The translations under genes and the position numbers were made by a program. A stretch of 64,000 nt of DNA from Drosophila persimilis (lineage: Eukaryota > Arthropoda > Insecta > Diptera > Drosophilidae), in contig NW_020825564.1 in assembly GCF_003286085.1 (NCBI RefSeq), positions 1-64,000 of the forward strand, in the 5' to 3' direction. The notes under the pieces are model-generated. The model did not search any database and was not told where the DNA came from. It was given only the letters and a program-made list of their open reading frames with translations. Positions within the stretch are counted from its first letter, which is position 1. Each line of letters opens with the position of its first letter. Positions 38,811 to 48,700 of the stretch are shown here, piece by piece.

Positions 38811-40295
38811 ATGACCAGTAAGGATAATAGCTTTGAAACTGTATTAAATCAGCATGGCTATTGTCGCATTTGCCACGATAAACTTGAGAAAGATCAATTG
38901 TTTGCCACGACACCGTGTCAACATCAATTTCACCATTCCTGTTTGACCGATTGGCTTAAGAGTTCACCGAGTTGTCCAACCTGTCGCGGACTATGCACTA
39001 CAGAATTGTTAGTTCGGGGAAATGTTGATTTGGCGACGGAATTAAATAACGCGGACCTTGCAGAGGTAGGAGATTCGAACACGGAAGGAATTCCCCTCGA
39101 TGCGCCAGGGCCAAGTGGAAGTAGATTTCGAGGTAGAGGCAGAGGCGCTATTCCCAAGTCAAATATAGTAACGAGATCTAAGCAAAGGGAGGGAAATCCT
39201 ACCCCTACAGACCCAACTAGCCAATCGCTGAATTCATCTAACGCCATGGATAAGAGTGAAATTGTTAATTTGGTAAGGTCAATGATGGGCACACAACAAA
39301 AGACGTTGTTGGAGAAGCTAACCGCCCATATAGAGACAGCATTGAGCCATCAGCTGAGTTCGTTTCAATTGAGATCGGGACTTGCGGAGCAGGCTTCGAA
39401 TTATCAGCATGTACCAGCAGACGTTAGGAGTAGAGCAAGCCAAGAGGCAGACTTAAGGAATACTAGCAATCGCTCTTCAGTTTCAATTTCACCAGAAAAG
39501 GTAGGACATGTTATTCAAAACTGGAAGGTAAAGTTTGACGGTAGTAAGGACGGTCTATCGGCCACAGAATTTATTTACCGGGTACGTTCCTTGACGGCAC
39601 AGACTCTGGGAAACAATTTCCAGCTGGTTTGCGATCATTTGCACTTATTGTTATCCGCAAAAGCAGGTGATTGGTTCTGGCAGTTCCATCGTACACATGA
39701 AGAGTTCGCGTGGGAGACTTTTTGTCTGGCATTTAGGGATAAATATGACGATGCTGCCACTGAAGTCGACATATGGCGTAGAATCGCGAAACGAAAGCAA
39801 GGGGAAAATGAACCTTTTGATTCCTATCAGAACAGTATAGAAGAGTTGGGGAATAGACTCGAGCGTAGCCTACCAGAATGCGACCTTGTTAAGCTGTTGA
39901 TTGACAATTCAAAAAGTACACTTCATCACGAGTTACTACATTTGAATATCACTTCGATAAAGAAATTACTTTTAGAGGTTAAAAAGCACGAACAATTTTA
40001 TTCGGAACTTCGAAACCCTTCTTACAAAACGCCTTTTGTAAACCGGCGCAACATCTCCGAGATCTCTCCGGAGAGGGAACACCTTGAGGAGCCTGAACCA
40101 ATAATATCAGCGATCATGCGTAATAAGATGTCCTGCTGGAATTGTGATAAGATAGGGCATAGATGGGATGATTGTGTGGAACCTAGAAGCATATTTTGTT
40201 ACGGTTGTGGAACCAAGAATGTTTACAAGCTACGTTGCTCTAAGTGCCATCCTTCGGAAAACCGGCTGCGGGATGTGTCAACGAACCTCCTGTAG
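38811..40295 (+). CDS. gag: E1 Gag with N-terminal RING-H2 module
   Basis: 494-residue open frame starting MTSKDNSFE. The RING-H2 ligands are C18, C21, C36, H38, H41, C44, C55 and C58, with Ile20 and Trp48 at the positions that contact E2 enzymes in known RING-H2 ligases. After an Arg/Ser/Thr-rich linker comes a capsid-type region (about residues 230-400; VKFDGSKDG, FIYRVRSLTAQTL, GDWFWQFHR). A CCHC knuckle follows near residue 442 (CWNCDKIGHRWDDC), with a C2C2 motif behind it (CYGCG to CSKC). Length and order are those of Ty3/gypsy Gag with an extra front module. Pol lies in the -1 frame and overlaps the last 50 bases. The first ATG of the frame, just after an A-rich leader, was taken as start. 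The ligase role is inferred from ligand spacing only. Confidence 0.87.
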   Translation: MTSKDNSFETVLNQHGYCRICHDKLEKDQLFATTPCQHQFHHSCLTDWLKSSPSCPTCRGLCTTELLVRGNVDLATELNNADLAEVGDSNTEGIPLDAPGPSGSRFRGRGRGAIPKSNIVTRSKQREGNPTPTDPTSQSLNSSNAMDKSEIVNLVRSMMGTQQKTLLEKLTAHIETALSHQLSSFQLRSGLAEQASNYQHVPADVRSRASQEADLRNTSNRSSVSISPEKVGHVIQNWKVKFDGSKDGLSATEFIYRVRSLTAQTLGNNFQLVCDHLHLLLSAKAGDWFWQFHRTHEEFAWETFCLAFRDKYDDAATEVDIWRRIAKRKQGENEPFDSYQNSIEELGNRLERSLPECDLVKLLIDNSKSTLHHELLHLNITSIKKLLLEVKKHEQFYSELRNPSYKTPFVNRRNISEISPEREHLEEPEPIISAIMRNKMSCWNCDKIGHRWDDCVEPRSIFCYGCGTKNVYKLRCSKCHPSENRLRDVSTNLL

Positions 40296-42638
40296 GCACA
40301 TCCGTACCAAAACATAGCGAAAGCATCAGTCAGACTATAGATGAGGGTTTAGCTAAAACCGCTATGGACTCAGGATTTTTATCGGATAAACGACCAACTA
40401 GATATTTACCCTTACATGTAAGACTGTCAATTTACAAGAAAGCTAGAAATAGGATATTTGGCGATCTTTGTACCATATCAACTACGACAAAATCTAAAAG
40501 ATCTACCCTTCGATTACGCAAATTTTGGAAAACAGTTGCTAGCACTCGACAATGCTTAATTGCTTCCATATTCAGTACGGGAGATAATCGTCTGTACACA
40601 CCCATCACGATTGAAGACAAGGTTTACAACGCCTTGTTAGATTCTGGAGCGTCGGTTAGTTGCGTTGGCAACAATGCCGCCCGTGCTCTCCTTAACCATC
40701 CGAAATCACGTAAGTGTTCGGGAAGGGTTAAAACAGCCAGCGGAACCAAATGCTCGGTTGAGGGCATTTTCACAGCGACTATTACATATCGTAGTCTCAC
40801 GGAAAGTATAGATTTTTTCATCATACCAAACTTAACCCAAGAGGTTTACTTTGGAATTGACTTTTTTAGGAAATTTAAACTTGCTGATCGACTCATGAGC
40901 GAAAGTGTCTCTGAGTTAGATATAGGTCCCACGGAGGATGAGGAAAGCTCACCCAAGTTACACAAACTTTCTAGTAAAGAGCAGGAGAGACTGCAAGATG
41001 TCGTCGAAATTTTTCCTTCGTACGAACGAGACGGATTGGGCAGAACCAGCATTATTTCGCACTCGATCGACGTAGGTGATGCTAAGGCGATTAAACAAAG
41101 ACACTGGCCAATCTCCCCTGCGCGCGAAAAACTTATGTTTTCTGAGGTAGATAATATGTTAGCTCTCGATATCATAGAACCTTCTTGCAGTCCTTGGAGT
41201 AGTAATTGTGTTCTTGTTCAAAAAGGTGATAAGGTTCGGTTGTGTTTAGACTCTCGCGAGATCAATAAATACACGAGAAAGGATGCTTACCCCTTACCAC
41301 ATATTGACGGGATCTTAAGCCGCTTACCTCCAGCGCGGTATATAACTGGTCTTGATATGAAACATGCTTTCTGGCAAATACCATTGGACGAGCCATCACG
41401 ACCGTATACTGCGTTTACCGTTCCGAATCGTCCACTGTACCAATATAAGGTCATGCCATTTGGTCTGACAAATGCACCTCAGACCTTATGCCGCTTAATG
41501 GACCATGTCATACCCACGCACCGAAGCTTCGATTGGAGATTCTGAATCTGACCACCAGTCGTGGAAATTATGGGTACCCTCTGGCCTAGTCAGTAGTGTT
41601 ATCAAACAAGCCCATGATTCTCCTAGCGCATCACATGGCGGGATGGGTAAAACCGTTGAAAAACTTAAGAGATACCTGTTCTGGCCCAAGATGTTGGTTC
41701 AAATCCGAGAGTACGTGAATAATTGTGTCGTTTGTAAACAGACCAAAAGTCCCAATATAGTATTACGACCACCATTGGGAAAGCCAATGCAATCAGAGAG
41801 ACCGTTTCAACGACTCTACATGGAACTGTTAGGTCCATACCCTCGTTCAAAGGCAGGGAATATCGGATTATTAATAATCGTGGATCATTGTACAAAATTC
41901 CATTTTCTCTGTCCATTGAAACGATTCACTTCCGGAAAGATTTGCGAGTACTTAGAAAATTCCATTTTCTTTACGTTTGGAGTGCCGGAATCCATCTTAA
42001 CGGACAATGGTTCTCAATTTCGATCAGGATTCTTTGAGGCTTTTCTAACTCGATTTTCAATTAAACATATTTGTACCGCTTTTTATTCGCCTCAAGCGAA
42101 TGCAAGCGAGCGCTTAAACCGATCGGTTTTGGCGGCTATCCGTGCGTACGTGGGGAAAGATCACACTACCTGGGATCAACGACTGAATGAGATTAACGGT
42201 GCTATTCGATCCAGTCTACATACAACCACCGGATATTCTCCTTACTTCCTTACGTTTGGGCAAAACATGATTTTGAATGGCAAGGATTACGAATTGCTCA
42301 GGAAACTTAACTTGCTATCAGATGATTCTAGAGTTAATTACCCCGATGCTCTGCAGTTGGCAAGGTATGCAGCAAAGGTCAACAATGCAAAGGCTCATGC
42401 AACCAACGCGAGGGTATACAATTTGAGGAGTAGAAACATACAATTCAACGTCGGAGATCAGGTTTACGTTCGCAATTTCTCCCAAAGCAACGCGTCTAAA
42501 CAATTCAGCCATAAATTAGCGCAGGCGTTTGTGACCGCCACAGTAACGAAAAAGCTAGGTCCTGTTTATTACGAATTATCGAACGAGAAAGGAAAGAAAA
42601 TGGGAGTATATCACGTAAAGGATATTCAAACCCGCTAA
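40244..42638 (+). pseudogene. E1 pol region (protease, RT and integrase parts), broken
   Basis: Overlaps the gag end in the -1 frame. Recognisable parts are a protease (LLDSGASVSCVG, with DSGA in place of DTGA), reverse transcriptase motifs (LCLDSREINKY, MPFGLTNAPQT), and an integrase with its zinc part (SHGGMGKT to CVVCKQTK). The DDE core appears as MELLGPYPRS, LTDNGSQF and ASERLNRS. A GPY-like C-terminal part ends VYHVKDIQTR. The region is broken, with at least one major break. Its integrase is close to those of E2 and E3, placing the three in one clade. It ends 72 bp before the 3' LTR, so no envelope gene follows. Confidence 0.88.
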
Positions 42639-42696
42639 TTCACTGTCCTTCTTTTCTTTTCGATTACGATCCCTGTCGATCACTCCGGGACATAAT

Positions 42697-42710
42697 CTGG
42701 TGGTGGAGAG
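42697..42710 (+). other. E1 polypurine tract
   Basis: CTGGTGGTGGAGAG directly abuts the TGTAGTGG start of the 3' LTR, as expected for the plus-strand primer. Confidence 0.6.
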
Positions 42711-45700
42711 TGTAGTGGCCAGTGAAGCAAACCCAGATTAAATTCCCTAATAATTTCCCAGATATAAAGCAGATTCAAATCACGCGCCAACTTGATTAGT
42801 TCGAACACCAAGGCTTTAAAAACAGCTACTTCGAATATGGAGCTTTAATTGCTCGAATGTTCTTTTTCGTCTCTCGAGACCGAATTCCATGGAAGGGCCC
42901 CGTTAAAGCTCGTCTATGCCGCTTAAGCCGACAGCGACGGTGAACACGCGGATCAATTCCATTTTTCTCCCAAAACACTTCGGTTGTGCCTGTGCCAATA
43001 GTGCCAAACTCTAGTGGAAGTCCACGTGTCCCTGTATTACATAATACATACCAAATTACATAATTGCAAGTCGGCGGAGAATCGACTAAAAAGCAAGATC
43101 AAGCTATATTGTGTGGTGAAAGTGCAAAGTGCTACGTAGAAAAAAAAAAAAAGAAGGTGACTATAAAGGAAAGCAGGTTTGGTACATTCACTGAATTCCG
43201 AATCTATTACAGAATCTCTTGGTCACTGGAGGTCTGCCGTGCTTTGGCGCTCTCACGCCTAAACCCCCCCCCACGCAACCTCCAGTGTCTTATTTTTGGC
43301 CGCTTCGAATTACCAGCGTCTCCGTTGTACGGACGATCTGCATCGACTTTTGAATGCCCTCTAATCGTATCTTGCGAGATACCACTCAACATCCTTGATG
43401 CGGAATCGACAACGCCTAGGAATTAAAGTGGAAATTTATGTCAGCTGAAATTGTGCAGAAAATGTGAATACCAGATCAGGAATCGGAATCTAGGGTGACC
43501 TGTGTCGTGGACAACATGTGATCATCGATTCGTGAGTACGAACATACCCGCGAAATAGCAGGGTATAGCAGCGGTGCAGCGTAATGAAAAGGGAGAGCGT
43601 GATAACTCACACGCCAAGAGCGAGCTTTCGTTCGAAGAGAATTCGGACATATGCGTGCGTATGCACACACATATAAACGTGCATTAATTTGATCATCGAC
43701 ATTCTCTTTGCTTTGTCTTGTTCTTTTCTTTTGCTTGCATTCTTGTGTTTGCACTTCAATTAAATTTGACTTTAAATGTAAAATCATATAAACATATACA
43801 TTTATATTAAGGAATATCTTTCCTATAGAATTAATTTCTTTATCTTATGTCTTAAGTTCCTTTCCTAATTAACTCAATGTTAAGCCTTGATTAACTCTGG
43901 CAATGTCGGCCAAAATATCATTCTTTAATTCTTTACTATTTTTATATAATTAATATTGTTCCACAGCTACCGAAGCAGTTCATTGGGCCCAACGAGCTCG
44001 TCAAGGAAAGTGTTTGAATTTGGTAATGATCATTAGTTTTGTATTGAATGGAAATGTTGACCTTCGTGAGTAAAAAGGCTCAGTTTTGCTATGAATTGTA
44101 TTTTATATTCTTAAGTTAATGAACCTTTTGTTAGATATGAATCTTTTGAATCTTGATTAATATAACTATTTTGAATTAACATGAATATGGAATAAATAAC
44201 CAACATTCTGTCTAAGTACATAATGCCAATGATACATCGAGTGTAATAATGCCGCGGTAGTTACGTTAGGGGCCATGCCAACATCGTTCCACGCATTGCC
44301 GAAGGTAGGGAGGGTATAGAGGAACTAGTGATCTCCTACACCTAGGATCACTAAATTAAATACGCGACTACCGGATTCCTTCTTGCCATCTATGCCGACC
44401 GGGGATTGAGTAAATTTGTTATACCCGATACTCAAAATGAGTATTGGGGTATATTAGATTTGTGGTAAAAGTGGATGTGTGTAACGTCCAGAAGGAATCG
44501 TTTCCGACCCCATAAAGTATATATATTCTTGATCAGCATCAATAGCCGAGTCGATTGAGCCATGTCTGTCTGTCCGTCTGTCCGTCCGTCCGTCTGTCCG
44601 TCTGTCCGTCCCCTTCAGCGCCTAATGCTCAAAGACTATAAGAGCTAGAGCAACGATGTTTTGGATCCAGACTTCTGTGATATGTCACTGCTCCAAAAAT
44701 ATTTCAAAACTTTGCCCCGCCCACTTCCGCCCCCACAAAGGGCGAAAATCTGTGGCATCCACAATTTTGACGATACGAGAAAACTAAAAACGCAGAATCG
44801 TAGAAGATGACTATATCTTCTAGAGTGCAAAATCTGAACCAGATCGTATAATTATTACAGCCAGAATCACGAAAACAATTTCACTCTTTCTCGCTCTGTC
44901 TCACTCTAACACACAGGTTTCATGGTCAGTTTTGCCAATTGCAAAATATGAGTTCAAGGATCTCAGAACCTATAAAAGCCAGAGCAACCAAATTTGGTAT
45001 CCACACTCCTGTGATATCGGACCTTGACCGTTTCCTGTCCAAATTTCGCCACACCCCCTTCCGCCCCCGCAAAGGACGAAAATCTGAGGCAACCACAAAT
45101 CTCAGAGACTATTAAGGCTAGAGTAACCAAATTTGGTGCACACACTCCTTTAAGATGTCACTATAAAACGTATATCTCAGAATTTCGCCCCACCCCCATC
45201 CGCCCCCACAAAGGACGAAAATCTGTTGCATCCACAATATTGCAGATTTGAGAAAACTAAAAACGCAGAATCATAGATAATAACCATATCTATCAGGTTG
45301 CTGAATCTGGATCAGATCAGATCATTTTCATAGCCAAAAGGAGCAAATCAATTTGCACTGGCTACGCAGCGCCCGACGTCACGCTCAGACTGATTTTCTG
45401 TCTCTCTCGCACGCACTCTTTGTCGTGTCGTTAAATATTAGCGGCGTCTGCCGGAGGAGAGCCATACTGACTTAGTATCGGGTATAACCGTAGAGTTGCG
45501 GTGTCCGCAGCAACTCACAACGTTCCCCCTCGTTTTTTTTTGTGTTTTGATCAAAGTAGATTCTGTGTAAGTGCACTTAAATTTGTATAATATGGCGAGA
45601 ACAAGGAAGTATAGGGATAGGAAAGACCCCGACCCCATCCGGCGAGCTGAGCCCAGAGCGCAGTATAGTGCACTAACCCCGATTCCCTTTCCTGCTGAGG

Positions 45701-45746
45701 CTGCATTGCCAAAAAGATTTAACCAGCCCGTAGCCATAACATTATA
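42711..45746 (+). repeat. E1 3' LTR (with Helitron-like insert)
   Basis: Begins TGTAGTGGCCAGTGAAGC and ends CCATAACATTATA, followed by target duplication GGTT and satellite. Without the insert at 44420-45532 the LTR is about 1.92 kb. It ends in TA instead of the usual CA. It differs from the 5' LTR by about four substitutions and a few short length changes. Confidence 0.9.
44420..45532. mobile_element. DINE-1/ISY-like Helitron (non-autonomous), copy 2
   Basis: 1113 bp, the same family as 36531-37635, with identical ends (TATACCCGATACTC ... CGTTCCCCCTCG) and again placed in a T tract of an LTR. By eye it differs from copy 1 at roughly 1.5-2% of positions plus (GTCY)n length, so the two are separate insertions from close source copies. 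The E1 LTR copies at 20065 and 24007 lack it, so it entered after E1. Confidence 0.82.
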
Positions 45747-48700
45747 GGTTCCACTTTTTTGGGGCTATATTGCCATATTGGTGCTCATGCCCAAAATATG
45801 CGATCCTGTCACATTTCCTGGAGCGTGGATGCTATATAGGTGCGGCGGTTCAGTATACATGCCAGTGCTGGATAGGGAAGGGTTCTATATAAGTGCAGGT
45901 GCCATATAGTTGCGGAGGTTCCACTTTTTTGGGGCTATATTGCCATATTGGTGCTTATGCCCAAAATATGCGATCCTGCCACATTTCCTGGAGCGTGGAT
46001 GCTATATAGGTGCGGTGGTTCAGTATACATACCAGTGCTGGATAGGGAAGGGTTCTATATAAGTGCAGAAGCCATATAGTTGCGGAGGTTCCACTTTTTT
46101 GGGGCTATATTGCCATATTGGTGCTTATGCCAAAGATGTGCGATCCTGCCGCATTTCCTGGAGCGTGGATGCTATATAGGTGCGGTGGTTCAGTATACAT
46201 GCCAGTGCTGGATAGGGAAGGGTTCTATATAAGTGCAGGTGCCATATAGTTGCGGAGGTTCCACTTTTTTGGGGCTATATTGCCATATTGGTGCTTATGC
46301 CCAAAATATACGATCCTGCCACATTTCCTGGAGCGTGGATGCTATATAGGTGCGGTGGTTCAGTATACATGCCAGTGCTGGATAGGGAAGGGTTCTATAT
46401 AAGTGCAGAAGCCATATAGTTGCGGAGGTTCCACTTTTTTGGGGCTATATTGCCATATTGGTGCTTATGCCAAAGATGTGCGATCCTGCCGCATTTCCTA
46501 GAGCGTGGATGCTATATAGGTGCGGTGGTTCAGTATACATGCCAGTGCTGGATAGGGAAGGGTTCTATATAAGTGCATGTGCCATATAGTTGCGGAGGTT
46601 CCACTTTTTTGGGGCTATATTGCTATATTGGTGCTTATGCCCAAAATATACGATCCTGCCACATTTCCTGGAGCGTGGATGCTATATAGGTGCGGTGGTT
46701 CAGTATACATGACAGTGCTGGATAGGGAAGGGTTCTATATAAGTGCAGAAGCCATATAGTTGCGGAGGTTCCACTTTTTTGGGGCTATATTGCCATATTG
46801 GTGCTTATGCCCAAAATATGCGATCCTGCCACATTTCCTGGAGCGTGGGTGCTATATAAGTGCGGCGGTTCAGTATACATGCCAGTGCTGGATAGGGAAG
46901 GGTTCTATATAAGTGCAGGTGCCATATAGTTGCGGAGGTTCCACTTTTTTGGAGCTATATTGCCATATTGGTGCTTATGCCCAAAATATGCGATCCTGCC
47001 ACATTTCCTGGAGCGTGGATGCTATATAGGTGCGGTGGTTCAGTATACATGCCAGTGCTGGATAGGGAAGGGTTCTATATAAGTGCAGAAGCCATATAGT
47101 TGCGGAGGTTCCACTTTTTTGGGGCTATATTGCCATATTGGTGCTTATGCCCAAGATGTGCGATCCTGCCACATTTCCTGGAGCGTGGATGCTATATAGG
47201 TGCGGTGGTTCAGTATACATGCCATTGCTGGATAGGGAAGGGTTCTATATAAGTGCATGTGCCATATAGTTGCGGAGGTTCCACTTTTTTGGGGCTATAT
47301 TGCCATATTGGTGCTTATGCCCAAGATGATCGACCCTGCCACATTTCCTGGAGCGTGGGGGCTATATAGGTGCGGTGGTTCAGTATACATGCCAGTGCTG
47401 GATAGGGAAGGGTTCTATATAAGTGCAGGTGCCATATAGTTGCGGAGGTTCCACTTTTTTGGGGCTATATTGCCATATTGGTGCTCATGCCCAAAATATG
47501 CGATCCTGTCACATTTCCTGGAGCGTGGATGCTATATAGGTGCGGCGGTTCAGTATACATGCCAGTGCTGGATAGGGAAGGGTTCTATATAAGTGCAGGT
47601 GCCATATAGTTGCGGAGGTTCCACTTTTTTGGGGCTATATTGCCATATAGGTGCTTATGCCCAAAATATGCGATCCTGCCACATTTCCTGGAGCGTGGAT
47701 GCTATATAGGTGCGGTGGTTCAGTATACATACCAGTGCTGGATAGGGAAGGGTTCTATATAAGTGCAGAAGCCATATAGTTGCGGAGGTTCCACTTTTTT
47801 GGGGCTATATTGCCATATTGGTGCTTATGCCAAATATGTGCGATCCTGCCGCATTTCCTGGAGCGTGGATGCTATATAGGTGCGGTGGTTCAGTATACAT
47901 GCCTGTGCTGGATAGGGAAGGGTTCTATATAAGTGCAGGTGCCATATAGTTGCGGAGGTTCCACTTTTTTGGGGCTATATTGCCATATTGGTGCTTATGC
48001 CCAAAATATACGATCCTGCCACATTTCCTGGAGCGTGGATGCTATATAGGTGCGGTGGTTCAGTATACATGCCAGTGCTGGATAGGGAAGGGTTCTATAT
48101 AAGTGCAGAAGCCATATAGTTGCGGAGGTTCCACTTTTTTGGGGCTATATTGCCATATTGGTGCTTATGCCAAAGATGTGCGATCCTGCCGCATTTCCTG
48201 GAGCGTGGATGCTATATAGGTGCGGTGGTTCAGTATACATGCCAGTGCTGGATAGGGAAGGGTTCTATATAAGTGCAGGTGCCATATAGTTGCGGAGGTT
48301 CCACTTTTTTGGGGCTATATTGCTATATTGGTGCTTATGCCCAAAATATACGATCCTGCCACATTTCCTGAAGCGTGGATGCTATATAGGTGCGGTGGTT
48401 CAGTATACATGACAGTGCTGGATAGGGAAGGGTTCTATATAAGTGCAGAAGCCATATAGTTGCGGAGGTTCCACTTTTTTGGGGCTATATTGCCATATTG
48501 GTGCTTATGCCCAAAATATGCGATCCTGCCACATTTCCTGGAGCGTGTGTGCTATATAAGTGCGGTGTCTCAGTATACATGCCAGTGCTGGATAGGGAAG
48601 GGTTCTATATAAGTGCAGGTGCCATATAGTTGCGGATGTTCCACTTTTTTGGGGCTATATTGCCATATTGGTGCTCATGCCCAAAATATGCGATCCTGTC

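Larger units (their letters stand above)
24007..45746 (+). mobile_element. E1: Ty3/gypsy LTR retrotransposon (Osvaldo/Ulysses-like), interrupted by E2
   Basis: Plus-strand element bounded by TGTAGTGGCC at the left and CATAACATTATA at the right. The target duplication is GGTT (24003-24006 and 45747-45750), inside the satellite motif GGAGGTTCCAC. Parts in order are: 5' LTR (split by E2), PBS, leader, gag with RING-H2, pol parts, polypurine tract, and a 3' LTR that carries a Helitron-like insert. Without inserts the LTR is about 1.9 kb. The two LTRs differ by roughly four substitutions plus small indels in about 1.75 kb compared by eye, so the insertion is young (well under a million years at usual Drosophila rates) but older than nested E2. 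Gag looks open; pol is broken, with at least one major break. Clade assignment rests on the tRNA-Lys PBS, long LTRs and Pol motifs. No envelope gene is seen. Confidence 0.9.
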
